Shown here: piece after piece, positions 1 to 7,832 of the stretch
Position numbering within the stretch: the first letter of the stretch is position 1
Layout: each line of letters starts with the position of its first letter
Source of the DNA: Gammaproteobacteria bacterium
Lineage (GTDB): Bacteria; Pseudomonadota; Gammaproteobacteria; HK1
Length of the DNA stretch: 64,000 bases
Assembly (NCBI GenBank): GCA_012103455.1
Contig: WLWT01000003.1
Coordinates: forward strand, 124,001 to 188,000
Direction: 5' to 3'
Translations under genes and position numbers: made by a program
Notes under the pieces: generated by a model
Told to the model about the DNA's origin: nothing
Database searches by the model: none
Seen by the model: only the letters and a program-made list of their open reading frames with translations

Positions 1-249
1 AGCATCTCCAGCTTAGGCGGCATCGGCGGCACCGCTTTCACCCCGTTGGTAAACGCACCCGAGGTGGCCATTTTGGGTGTCTCCAAGGCGCGCATGCAGC
101 CAGTGTGGAACGGCACCGAGTTCAAGCCTCGCCTCATGTTGCCGCTGGACTTGAGTTACGACCACCGGGTTATAGACGGCGCGGCGGCCGCGCGCTTCGT
201 CGCCTACCTCACACAACTCCTCGGCGACGTTCGGCGTCTTTTGCTGTAG
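1..249 (+). CDS. aceF: Dihydrolipoamide acetyltransferase (pyruvate dehydrogenase E2), 3' end
   Basis: The window opens inside this gene; frame 1 is open from base 1 to the TAG at 247-249. The visible 82 residues are the end of the catalytic acyltransferase domain. They include the family signature YDHRVIDGA, which carries the active-site His and Asp (HxxxDG), and the E2-type stretch PRLMLPLDLSYDHR. E2 transfers the acetyl group from lipoyl-lysine to CoA in the cytoplasmic pyruvate dehydrogenase complex. The E3 gene starts 10 bases downstream, which supports a PDH rather than an oxoglutarate complex, though the 2-oxoglutarate version cannot be excluded from the C-terminus alone. Confidence 0.85.
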   Translation, partial: SISSLGGIGGTAFTPLVNAPEVAILGVSKARMQPVWNGTEFKPRLMLPLDLSYDHRVIDGAAAARFVAYLTQLLGDVRRLLL

Positions 250-258
250 GCAAAGCTC

Positions 259-1728
259 ATGACCAACACCAGCGACATCAAAGTACCCGAGCCAGGCGCT
301 CGCGCTGACGTGGAATTACACAAACAAGTCGCCGTCCTCGGCGCAGGCCCAGGCGGCTACACGGCTGCATTCAGGTGTGCCGATCTCGGACTCGATACCG
401 TTTTAGTAGAGCGCTACCCCACCTTGGGCGGGGTGTGTCTGAATGTGGGCTGTATCCCGTCCAAAGCTCTCTTGCACACAGCCGGGGTGATCAATGCCAC
501 CACCGCGATGGCTGAACACGGCGTGTCGTTCGGGGCAGCGAGTATCGACCTGGAAAAGCTACGGGGCTGGAAAGATGCGGTGGTCGGCAAGCTCACCAAG
601 GGCTTGAGCGGGCTTGCCAAGCAGCGCAAAGTCGCCGTGTTTCACGGCAAGGGTACATTCAGTTCGCCCCATACACTGGACGTGGCAGGTGCCGATGGTG
701 CGAGGCGGATACGTTTCGAGCACGCCATCATCGCGGCAGGCTCACAGGCCGCGCAGATCCCGCTGTTCCCGAACGATGATCCGCGCGTCATGGATTCGAC
801 GGATGCGTTAACGCTGAGCACTATTCCGGGACGCATGCTCGTCATCGGTGGCGGCATCATCGGCCTGGAGATGGCCACTGTTTACGCCGCCCTGGGCACC
901 CGCGTTACGGTGGTGGAGTTGCTGGACGGCCTCATGCCCGGCTGTGATCGGGACTTGGTCCGGGTGCTGCAAAAGCGCATCGCCGCTACCTACGAGAGCA
1001 TCTACCTAGGCACCAAGGTCAGTGCCATGAACGCCACCGAGGAGGGCATCCAAGTGTCTTTGGATGGCCCCGAAGCGCCGGCCACCGAGGTCTTCGATCG
1101 GGTTTTGGTGGCCGTGGGCCGCCGCCCCAATGGCCACCACATAGGGGCCGGGGCGGCCGGCTTAGCGGTGGATGAGGCCGGCTTTATCGCGGTCGATAGA
1201 CAAGGACGCACTAATGTCCCGCACATCTTCGCCGTCGGCGATATCGTGGGCCAGCCCATGTTGGCCCATAAAGCCACCCACGAGGGCAAAGTGGCGGCGG
1301 AGGTTATCGCCGGACACAAAGCCGGCTTTGACGCTCTCACCATTCCCTCGGTCGCGTACACCGATCCGGAAGTGGCATGGATGGGTATCACCGAAGAGCA
1401 GGCCAAGAGCCAAGGACTCGCTTTTGAGAAAGCCGTGTTCCCGTGGGCCGCTAGTGGCCGGGCTTTAGGCATAGGCCGGGAGGAAGGTTTCACCAAGGTG
1501 TTATTCGACAAAGAAAGCCAAAGGATCATAGGCGCCGGCATCGTCGGGGTGCACGCGGGCGATCTCATCGCCGAAACAGTGCTGGCCATGGAAATGGGGG
1601 CGGATGCGCAAGATCTGGCTTTGACCGTGCACCCCCACCCAACGCTGTCAGAGACGATCAACTTCGCCGCGGAGATGGCCGAGGGCACCATCACGGATCT
1701 TTACGTACCCCGCCGCAGACAAACATGA
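259..1728 (+). CDS. lpdA: Dihydrolipoyl dehydrogenase (E3)
   Basis: Flavoprotein of 489 residues, the usual E3 length, that re-oxidises dihydrolipoamide with NAD+. The FAD-binding motif GAGPGG lies at residues 28-33. The redox-active disulfide is in GGVCLNVGC (Cys60 and Cys65). A second nucleotide-binding motif, VIGGGIIGLE, binds NAD, and the C-terminal dimer interface carries the catalytic TVHPHPTLSE His-Glu pair. The ATG at 259 follows E2 closely, so the two are probably one operon. The stop overlaps the next start (ATGA), which suggests translational coupling. The first 20 residues are a linker with no lipoyl domain. Confidence 0.96.
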   Translation: MTNTSDIKVPEPGARADVELHKQVAVLGAGPGGYTAAFRCADLGLDTVLVERYPTLGGVCLNVGCIPSKALLHTAGVINATTAMAEHGVSFGAASIDLEKLRGWKDAVVGKLTKGLSGLAKQRKVAVFHGKGTFSSPHTLDVAGADGARRIRFEHAIIAAGSQAAQIPLFPNDDPRVMDSTDALTLSTIPGRMLVIGGGIIGLEMATVYAALGTRVTVVELLDGLMPGCDRDLVRVLQKRIAATYESIYLGTKVSAMNATEEGIQVSLDGPEAPATEVFDRVLVAVGRRPNGHHIGAGAAGLAVDEAGFIAVDRQGRTNVPHIFAVGDIVGQPMLAHKATHEGKVAAEVIAGHKAGFDALTIPSVAYTDPEVAWMGITEEQAKSQGLAFEKAVFPWAASGRALGIGREEGFTKVLFDKESQRIIGAGIVGVHAGDLIAETVLAMEMGADAQDLALTVHPHPTLSETINFAAEMAEGTITDLYVPRRRQT

Positions 1729-2528
1729 GCGCACCGCCGGCCATCGAACTGTACTGCGAAGTGATGGGCGCCGGTCCACCTCTAGTCATCTGCCACGGAC
1801 TTTTCGGCTCGGGCACGAATTGGCGCACACTGGCCAAAGCGCTGGCAGCGCACTACCAAGTCCATCTGCTGGATGCTCGCAACCATGGCCGCTCCGCCCA
1901 TGCGGACTCGATGTCCTACGGCGACATGGCGCTAGACCTTATCGCCACGTTAAAGCAGCTAGGCTTGTCGAAAGTGCACCTCATAGGGCACAGCATGGGT
2001 GGCAAAACCGCCATGGTGGTGGCCTTGACGGCACCACATTTAGTGCGCTCGCTGGTGATTGCTGATGTGTCCCCAGTCCGCTATGCACACCACTTCAATG
2101 CCGAATTGACGGCGATGACCTCCCTGGCTTTGGAGCATCTCAAGCGCCGCTCACAGGCGGACGCCGAGCTTGGCAGGTTCGTGCAAGACTGCGCCACGCG
2201 CGCTTTTTTACTGCAGAATCTAGTCACTTCGGCGGCGACCGGGAGGTATCATTGGCGCATCAATCTCAAGGCTATTGAGCACGGCATCGCCGAGCTGACT
2301 GGATTTCCCGCAATAGCCGCTTGTTATGAAGGTCCGGCAACGTGTATACGGGGCGGCCAATCGAATTACGTGCTCGATGAGCATGAAGCATTGTTCCGCC
2401 GTTACTTCGCCGACTTCGAGATGCGCACTATCGCCCAAGCCGGGCACTGGTTGCATGCACAACAACCCCAGGCCTTCCTCCAAGTGCTGAAGGAACACCT
2501 CACCAAGAGCACATGCGGCGGCGACTAA
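1725..2528 (+). CDS. Alpha/beta-fold hydrolase (YbfF-like esterase)
   Basis: Cytoplasmic esterase-type hydrolase of 267 residues. The oxyanion-hole motif CHGLFGSGTNW sits at about residues 23-33, the nucleophile elbow GHSMGG has Ser90, and the catalytic His is probably in QAGHWLHAQQP near the C-terminus. This arrangement matches the YbfF acyl-CoA esterase group. Its start overlaps the lpdA stop by four bases and its end overlaps the next gene by 16 bases, so it belongs to the same transcription unit. Substrate cannot be told from sequence. Confidence 0.85.
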   Translation: MSAPPAIELYCEVMGAGPPLVICHGLFGSGTNWRTLAKALAAHYQVHLLDARNHGRSAHADSMSYGDMALDLIATLKQLGLSKVHLIGHSMGGKTAMVVALTAPHLVRSLVIADVSPVRYAHHFNAELTAMTSLALEHLKRRSQADAELGRFVQDCATRAFLLQNLVTSAATGRYHWRINLKAIEHGIAELTGFPAIAACYEGPATCIRGGQSNYVLDEHEALFRRYFADFEMRTIAQAGHWLHAQQPQAFLQVLKEHLTKSTCGGD

Positions 2529-3514
2529 GAGCAGCGCTTCTAGCGGCGGCGTTGCTCGTATCCATGGCCGCCGGCGCGCAAATCCGGGGTGCGCTGCCCA
2601 TGGAATTGGCCCCCGGGCCGCTAGCGCCCGAGTTAAAGCAAAATATTCGGCTGCTGGGCATGCTCGACTTGAGCCCATTCAAAGAGCGCATACCGGCTTT
2701 GGTTGAGCTGTCCGGTCTGGCCTGGGACGCCGATGAAAAAGTGCTTTATGCCATTTCCGATCGCGGCTATTTAATCCATCTGAAACCGCACTTCGCCGAT
2801 GGCCGCTTGGCCGATGTGACCACTGTTGCCCATTACGCTCTCAGGAACCGTCACGGGCAGCCGTTAAAAGGCAAAGCAGCCGATGCGGAGGGGCTCACCG
2901 CCGTCAATCAAGCAAACGCAATACCGGGCGATACTCATCTATTGATCGCTTATGAACGCCAGCATCGCATCGACGCTCACCGCCCGGATGGCACATACCT
3001 GCATGCACATCGATTGCCACCCGCGCTAAGCGCCGCAGGCGCTTACCGCAGCCGCAATAAAGGTATGGAAGCGCTTGCCGTGCATCCGCAGCTAGGATTG
3101 GCAGCGGCGCCGGAATGGCCATTGCGCGGCACCGCGGATACCCACAACACCTTGTATTTCGCCGATGGCACCACCATCGCCCTACCCCGGCTGGACGCGC
3201 GCAACGCCGGATTGGTGGCAATGGAAGCGCTACCCGATGGGCGCCTGCTAATACTCGAGCGGGCCCATAGCTGGCTGACGCTCACGCTCATAGTCACCTT
3301 GCGCATCAGTGAGCCGGTCCTGAAGCCAATGAACTCCAAGCCAATGAACTCCGTACCCAGCCGCGAAGTGGCCCGCTTCGATTCCGCCCTAGGTTGGCGG
3401 GTGGACAACTTCGAGGGGCTGTCCAGACACGAAGACAACAAGTTTTTTCTGGTCAGCGACGACAACGGCAGCGGACTTCAAAAAACGTTGCTCTTGTATT
3501 TTGAAATTCCCTAA
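2513..3514 (+). CDS. Secreted esterase-like protein of the phytase-like family
   Basis: A 333-residue protein starting with an arginine-rich N-terminus and a hydrophobic segment ending in AAGAQ, a probable Sec signal peptide cut after about residue 22, so it should act in the periplasm. The body reads like the esterase-like activity of phytase beta-propeller family (SGLAWDADEKVLYAISDRG, DAEGL, NKGMEALAVHP, DNFEGLS, FFLVSDDNGS). Residues 271-280 are a perfect tandem duplication, KPMNSKPMNS, from a 15-bp repeat at 3323-3352. It overlaps the upstream hydrolase gene. Substrate unknown. Confidence 0.75.
   Translation: MRRRLRAALLAAALLVSMAAGAQIRGALPMELAPGPLAPELKQNIRLLGMLDLSPFKERIPALVELSGLAWDADEKVLYAISDRGYLIHLKPHFADGRLADVTTVAHYALRNRHGQPLKGKAADAEGLTAVNQANAIPGDTHLLIAYERQHRIDAHRPDGTYLHAHRLPPALSAAGAYRSRNKGMEALAVHPQLGLAAAPEWPLRGTADTHNTLYFADGTTIALPRLDARNAGLVAMEALPDGRLLILERAHSWLTLTLIVTLRISEPVLKPMNSKPMNSVPSREVARFDSALGWRVDNFEGLSRHEDNKFFLVSDDNGSGLQKTLLLYFEIP
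3323..3352 (+). repeat. 15-bp tandem duplication inside the phytase-like gene
   Basis: Two perfect adjacent copies of AAGCCAATGAACTCC, in frame, encoding KPMNS twice. It is one of several short in-frame duplications in the window (see 47811, 49868, 62979). Confidence 0.95.
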
Positions 3515-3550
3515 GCGGGTCTTTGTTGTTAGCCGCCCAGGCCTATAGGC

Positions 3551-4486
3551 TTAGAGCGAGCGAGTACAGGTAGCGCGGGTAGTGCAAACCAATGCCACGG
3601 CCAACAGCGCCAACCCTAAGCAAAAACCCCATCCGATGACACCATCGTATTGCGACACCAGCCAAAGATTGGCGGCATCAACGTCTAGCGTGCTGGTTCG
3701 CCGGGTAAGTTTGATAACACATACCCAGGTGGCGTGACACGCCACGGCACTGGCAATGCAACCGAACTTCTCGCGCAGATACCCCAACACCAGGCCGGCG
3801 CCTACGAGTGCGATGAACCCGTCAAGATTGTCGGGATCGCCCATCCGCGAGAACATGCCGGCAAGGGCGGTGTAGCCGTCCAACCAGCCCTCAGACTCAT
3901 CCACTGCCCGATCGGGACGAATAAAATGCAACGCTGCGTAAACCACAGCAACAAACCCGATAGCAAACGTACGCCCCAAGGCTAACAGCACGCCTTGAAC
4001 CGCGCCCCGTAGCCAGAGTTCTTCAACGAGCGCCACCAAACAGCCGGCCAGTAATGACTGCCACAGCGCCTCAAATACTATTGCCCCTGTCAGATTGGGC
4101 CGCCATTCGCGCAGGTCGAATAACACGGCTAGTACAAGCGCGAACGCTATGGACGCAAGCCCGACTAGACCACCTACTAAAACCCCCTTTACTGCCCCGC
4201 CACCACAGGCCAACCCCAATCCTTCGCCGTTGAGGCGTCCATGCCACCGAAGCCAGGGAATCAATGCGCCAAGAGCGACCCACTTCAAAGCATCGGCGGT
4301 CAATTGGTGAAGCGGTGGCGGTTGCGCACCAGCGGCCATCCAGCCGTGGTGCAGAACAACGGCGAATAACGGTGCCAGCGCGAATACCGCCGCGACATAG
4401 AGCACAAAAGAAAGAGCAACGCCGCTCTTGGAGGTACCGCCCAACCGTTGGCTGGCCGCGCCCTGGCTAAGCACGCCGTGGATCAA
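3551..4486 (-). CDS. CPBP-family membrane protease (CAAX-like)
   Basis: A 311-residue protein with about seven hydrophobic segments. It has the CPBP signature EELWLRG (Glu155, Glu156 and Arg160) and a second motif AALHF with His187, the residues expected for glutamic-type intramembrane peptidases related to Rce1. Cytoplasmic-membrane location is expected. The first 20 codons overlap the 3' end of dinB; a later start may be the true one. In bacteria these proteins are linked to bacteriocin maturation or self-immunity, but nothing here shows the substrate. Confidence 0.8.
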   Translation of the reverse strand: MIHGVLSQGAASQRLGGTSKSGVALSFVLYVAAVFALAPLFAVVLHHGWMAAGAQPPPLHQLTADALKWVALGALIPWLRWHGRLNGEGLGLACGGGAVKGVLVGGLVGLASIAFALVLAVLFDLREWRPNLTGAIVFEALWQSLLAGCLVALVEELWLRGAVQGVLLALGRTFAIGFVAVVYAALHFIRPDRAVDESEGWLDGYTALAGMFSRMGDPDNLDGFIALVGAGLVLGYLREKFGCIASAVACHATWVCVIKLTRRTSTLDVDAANLWLVSQYDGVIGWGFCLGLALLAVALVCTTRATCTRSL

Positions 4487-5660
4487 CCCCGCGGCGCAGG
4501 GCAGCCCGCCCGAAGCGCTCGCGCACCGAATCCAGCACCCGGTCTACATTCGCCTCACGGCTGGGCGGTGCAGCGAAAAGATCCCCCTGCTGCTCACTAT
4601 CGCCGTCAAATCCACTGACACCTACCCCCAGCAAGCGTACCGGTTCAAGAGCAACGTCCAATCTGGGACCAAAAAGCTGATCCACCGCGCGCCTAAGGTC
4701 CTGCGAAGACGCGGTTGCCGTCACCAGCGTCATGGATCGGGTAATGGTCCTGAAATCATGAAAGCGCACTTTGATGTGAACGGTGCGCCCGGCAATGCCG
4801 AGCCGGCGCAGCCGGGCCGCCACCTGTTCGGCCAGGTCCAAAAGCCAGATGCGCATCACCGCCCGCTCGGTTAGGTCCACGCAGAACGTGGTTTCGTGAC
4901 TGACCGAGCGGGCCTCATGTTCAGCCACCACGGGCCGCTCATCCATGCCACGGGCAAGCCGCCACAGGTGCTCACCGGTTTTGCCGAACAACTCATCGAG
5001 CAACGTTTTGTCACGCTGGCGCAACTCGGCGATGGTCCGCACCCCGATGCGCTCCAGCAGCTCTTGAGTGCGCCTGCCCACACCCCACACCCTGGACACT
5101 GGCAGAGGATCCAAGAACGCTTGTTCGCCACCTACCTCAACGTTCACCAGAGCATCCGGCTTGCGGATATCGCTTGCCAACTTGGCCAAGAACTTATTCG
5201 ACGCGACCCCCACCGAGGCGACCAACGTGGTCTCATCCAGGATCCGCCGCTTGATGGTGCGTGCGATTTCCAGCGCGGGCCCGAATAAGCGCTGACTGGC
5301 GGTAACATCCAGGAACGCTTCGTCCAGGGCGAGCGGCTCCACCAGGGGCGTATACGTTTGCATGATCGCCCGGATCTGTTGGGATATCTGCGCGTATAGC
5401 GCATGCCTGGGCGGGATGAAGATCGCCTGCGGACACAAGCGCCGGGCTTGGGCCGATGGCATCGCGCTATGTACGCCGTAACGGCGCGCTTCGTAGTTAG
5501 CGGCGGAAACCACGCCTCTGCTATCTGCATCCCCGCCCACTACCACCGGGTGCCCGGCCAAAGACGGATCTTCGCGCTCCTCCACCGACGCATAGAACGC
5601 ATCCATGTCCACATGCAATATGCGCCTGAAACACGGAGCTTGAAAATGCACTGGAGACAC
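4467..5660 (-). CDS. dinB: DNA polymerase IV
   Basis: Y-family translesion polymerase of 397 residues. Catalytic acidic residues appear in HVDMDAFYASVEE (Asp18) and ALDEAFLDV (around residues 106-114). The steric region VVGGDADSRGVVSAANYEAR, the helix-hairpin-helix VWGVGRRTQELL and the little-finger domain follow in the expected order. The C-terminus lacks an obvious beta-clamp-binding QxxLF, although QQGDLFA at about residue 360 resembles one. It is the last intact core gene before an integron-type cassette island. The CPBP gene overlaps its 3' end. Confidence 0.95.
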   Translation of the reverse strand: MSPVHFQAPCFRRILHVDMDAFYASVEEREDPSLAGHPVVVGGDADSRGVVSAANYEARRYGVHSAMPSAQARRLCPQAIFIPPRHALYAQISQQIRAIMQTYTPLVEPLALDEAFLDVTASQRLFGPALEIARTIKRRILDETTLVASVGVASNKFLAKLASDIRKPDALVNVEVGGEQAFLDPLPVSRVWGVGRRTQELLERIGVRTIAELRQRDKTLLDELFGKTGEHLWRLARGMDERPVVAEHEARSVSHETTFCVDLTERAVMRIWLLDLAEQVAARLRRLGIAGRTVHIKVRFHDFRTITRSMTLVTATASSQDLRRAVDQLFGPRLDVALEPVRLLGVGVSGFDGDSEQQGDLFAAPPSREANVDRVLDSVRERFGRAALRRGVDPRRA

Positions 5661-5750
5661 TTAGCCTAAAACAACCGCCAGGAAAAAAGCACCCTAAACA
5701 CCAACCTGAAATAGTGCACCAAAGAACAAAAACTTTAGCTGGCTATTGAC

Positions 5751-5828
5751 ACCTAACGACCTATATAAGCGGCGCGACGCAGGAGCGTCCGAGTGAGCAA
5801 CGCGAACGGCTTAATATGCTTGTTAAGC
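5751..5828 (-). other. attC-like recombination site
   Basis: Bounded by ACCTAAC (5751-5757) and GTTAAGC (5822-5828), which fit the RYYYAAC and GTTRRRY core boxes of integron attC sites. The inner arms (TATAAGC against GCTTAATA) are imperfectly complementary, as expected of a folded attC. Read on the minus strand, it begins at the stop codon of the small gene at 5823-6063, the classical gene-then-attC cassette arrangement. It lies about 90 bp from dinB and would be the last site of a minus-strand array. Confidence 0.65.
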
Positions 5829-6063
5829 ATTTTTTCTCTCTACTGCAAGCTCTCCTGTGTAATAACAGTGTTCGCCATTCTCGTCCTTCCAATAGACAAT
5901 TGATAGTTTATCGGTTGCGATCACCAGCGATTGCACCTTGAATTCGATCTACTACATCACCTGCCCCCTGTAGTGTGCTCGCATATGCATCCTTATCGCG
6001 TTTGCTGATTCGCAGTGTACTTTTCTGAGAAGATAACTCCGAAGTGTTTTCCTCACTGTTCAT
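5823..6063 (-). pseudogene. Small cassette gene, frameshifted
   Basis: From the ATG at 6063 the frame reads MNSEENTSELSSQKSTLRIS and ends at 5908. A second frame running to TAA at 5823 carries IATDKLSIVYWKDENGEHCYY and ends ERKNA inside the attC core box. A single frameshift near 5950 reconnects them into a protein of about 80 residues. I do not recognise the family. The gene starts immediately after a truncated intron reverse transcriptase, so its own upstream region may have been lost. Confidence 0.5.
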
Positions 6064-6070
6064 TGAAGCC

Positions 6071-6601
6071 CTACAACACGACATAGCGGATGAGCAGTGC
6101 TTGGCCACCACATCGCGGTTTGACCACTTTCTCGAACCACAGGTCGAGCACATGGTGCCAATACACGTTGGCCAGTATGGGCGAGATGCTGCCGCCTTGC
6201 CGGCTTCCTGTCACCGGGTGCAATATTTGCCCATCGGTCTCCAGGATGCCCGCCTTCAGCCATTGGCGGATGAGGGAGAGAAAAGCCTTGTCGTCAATCC
6301 TGTGGCTCAGCACCAGTTTGTCTTCCAGGGCGGGTATCCCCAGTGGCCTTTCACCGCCGTTGTCCTTGGGAATATAACAGCGCCGAACCAGCCTGGTTCG
6401 GTAGCGTTTCGTTTTCAGGCGCTCGACCAAGTCCTGGATATTGGCGATGAGTTCCTGTTCATACGCCGCTGCCGTGACCCCATCCACACCACTGGCGCCT
6501 TGCTTGTCCAGCCCGTCCCAGCCGTCAAGTAACAGGTTGGCATCCAGTAACCGGTAGAGGTTCTGAAAACGATGGTCTTTGCAGGCTTGGCTATTCCCCA
6601 C
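6071..6601 (-). pseudogene. Group II intron reverse transcriptase/maturase, truncated and internally deleted
   Basis: A 176-residue fragment with clear LtrA-type motifs: GASGVDGVT, YIPKDNGGERPLGIPALEDK, then GSRQGGSISPILANVYWHH. Between GIPALEDKLV and the LSHRIDDKAFL stretch, the segment that normally holds the first catalytic Asp region is missing (an internal deletion of about 60 residues). The protein ends LLIRYVVL, exactly where the YADD catalytic motif should be. It is therefore inactive. It belongs to intron B. Confidence 0.85.
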
Positions 6602-7208
6602 AGGGAGGTTGTCCCGCGTTCTTCCAGCCCTACCATGTCCGGCACGGGTTTCCTGTGTGGGCTACGTACTTCCGTCAAGCCCTTCCCCTTGTGGCAGGCT
6701 TTCCCCACCCCTGAGTACTATGCTTGATAAAACCCCCCTCGGCATTGACTTGCGCCTACCTGACCGCTCCGTGTTCAAAGATTCCACCCGCGCCCGCGCC
6801 GTGTCAGGGTTCTTCACCCTTATGTGTCCCAACGCTGTCAGTGCCATCATCTCACCCCGATCAGGAGCCTTTGGGGCTTCCTGGGTTCCTCAACGTATCT
6901 CTTCGTGCATGCCACGGCCTGATGACTCCGCCGGACCTCCACCACCTCGCCAATTCGGTTGCTTCTGTGTTGCCTTCGGTGTGCGTTAAAACCCTCGGCG
7001 TCCGGAACTGAATATGTCGAAGCTGTACCAGCACTTCAGGGAGCGCGACCTCCCCTACGGCCTACAAGATGCTCTGTGTACGCTTACCCCACATCTTTGT
7101 TCACCGTTACCGGCTCCGCAGTGGGATCAAGACTCGATACGGGTGGGTGGCTAACCCTTGCCCGACAGGGACTTTCACCCTGCTAGATACGCCGGGCTTT
7201 GCCCAGCG
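6071..7208 (-). mobile_element. Truncated group II intron B
   Basis: On the minus strand the element begins beside the attC site at 7209 with a group II-like 5' region containing GGGTGAAAGTCCC. About 600 bp of RNA-domain sequence with no credible gene follows, then a reverse-transcriptase reading frame (6071-6601). It stops abruptly within the RT domain at 6071, where a cassette gene begins, so domains V and VI and the 3' splice site are missing. It cannot self-splice as it stands. Confidence 0.7.
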
Positions 7209-7322
7209 CGATAACGCCAAGCTCAGGGGCAACCAACACGAAGCGGCGTTTGCGCAATCATGGCGAAGCCATGCGCAAAAAGCCGCGCAGGGTTGGGTGT
7301 TCGCTGGAGTGCCATGTTAGGC
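7209..7322 (-). other. attC site of the 7325-7783 cassette
   Basis: Bounded by GTTAGGC (7316-7322) and CGATAAC (7209-7215). Read on the minus strand it starts GCCTAAC, a perfect RYYYAAC box, three bases after the stop of the 75-residue gene. Outer arms (CAACCAACAC against GTTGGGTGTT) and an inner hairpin around TCATGGCGAAGCCATG give a long imperfect palindrome with unpaired bases, as in attC. The 3' core box departs from consensus (GTTATCG), probably because intron B starts there. Confidence 0.8.
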
Positions 7323-7324
7323 GA

Positions 7325-7552
7325 TTACTTGTTCGCTGCTATCAAGGCGCGCTCTGCTACTTCAGGTAACTCAATCTGAGTAAACATTGATGCATCATAA
7401 AGATAACCATCAGACTCTGAACGATCTTCATCAATGACCCGAACCATGTTATGAGTTTCCGCCTCTGAATCGGGCAAAGCAGAGTAAACCTTTCCAAGTA
7501 TCAAGCTAGCTGGGTTGGCGGAATTATTGATACAGATAACGAATTTATTCAT
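7325..7552 (-). CDS. Small conserved cassette protein
   Basis: A 75-residue protein starting MNKFVICINNSANPASLILG and containing LGKVYSALPDSEA, RVIDEDRSESDGYLYD and IELPEVAERAL. It resembles a common family of short hypothetical proteins (VCIxNxxYxxSLExxKxY and DExGExYLYP type) often found in integron cassettes and beside the protein encoded immediately upstream. Its ATG overlaps the upstream stop (ATGA), so the two are translationally coupled. The stop lies just outside the attC site. Biochemical function is unknown. Confidence 0.75.
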   Translation of the reverse strand: MNKFVICINNSANPASLILGKVYSALPDSEAETHNMVRVIDEDRSESDGYLYDASMFTQIELPEVAERALIAANK

Positions 7553-7783
7553 TCGATTACTCTCTTGATTTTGAAATCTTTGCGACCTATGCCGTGTGCT
7601 TCAAACCAGTGTACTTCCGCTTCACAGAATGTGCCATCAGAAAGTTCTATAGAGGCAATTCCCTTCATTTTTTTTCCAATGACCTTTCCCATATGCGCGC
7701 TCAAGGTATCGTCTGATGCATACGCCACGGCCTGTTGCTATTGTTTCTTTGTCTCTAATTTGACTATGAATTTTGAATTTCAT
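7549..7783 (-). pseudogene. Conserved small protein with an A8-tract frameshift
   Basis: From ATG at 7783 the frame starts MKFKIHSQIRDKETIATGRG and runs to WKK. There a run of eight A (plus-strand T8 at 7668-7675) shifts the frame, and translation would stop about 11 codons later. With seven A the frame continues KMKGIASIELSDGTF, then AEVHWFEAHGIGRKDFKIK, and ends in TGA at 7549, overlapping the next gene. That reconstructed 77-residue protein matches a frequent small hypothetical family (GKGxWxKxKGxAxxEL and EVHWxEAHGIGxKxxKIKR). It could be a pseudogene, a slippage-regulated gene or a homopolymer sequencing error. Confidence 0.75.
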
Positions 7784-7832
7784 AGCTAATCATCAATTTT
7801 AAGTTGCTATATCTGTTGTCATGCATCGCCCA

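Noticed and set aside
1002..1694. Long minus-strand open frame inside lpdA
   Set aside because: A frame shadow of GC-rich coding DNA; low-complexity, no motif, and lpdA is certain.
6579..7320. Several open frames on the plus strand over group II intron B
   Set aside because: They are the antisense of structured intron RNA and RT sequence; no family motifs and proline/serine-rich shadow composition.
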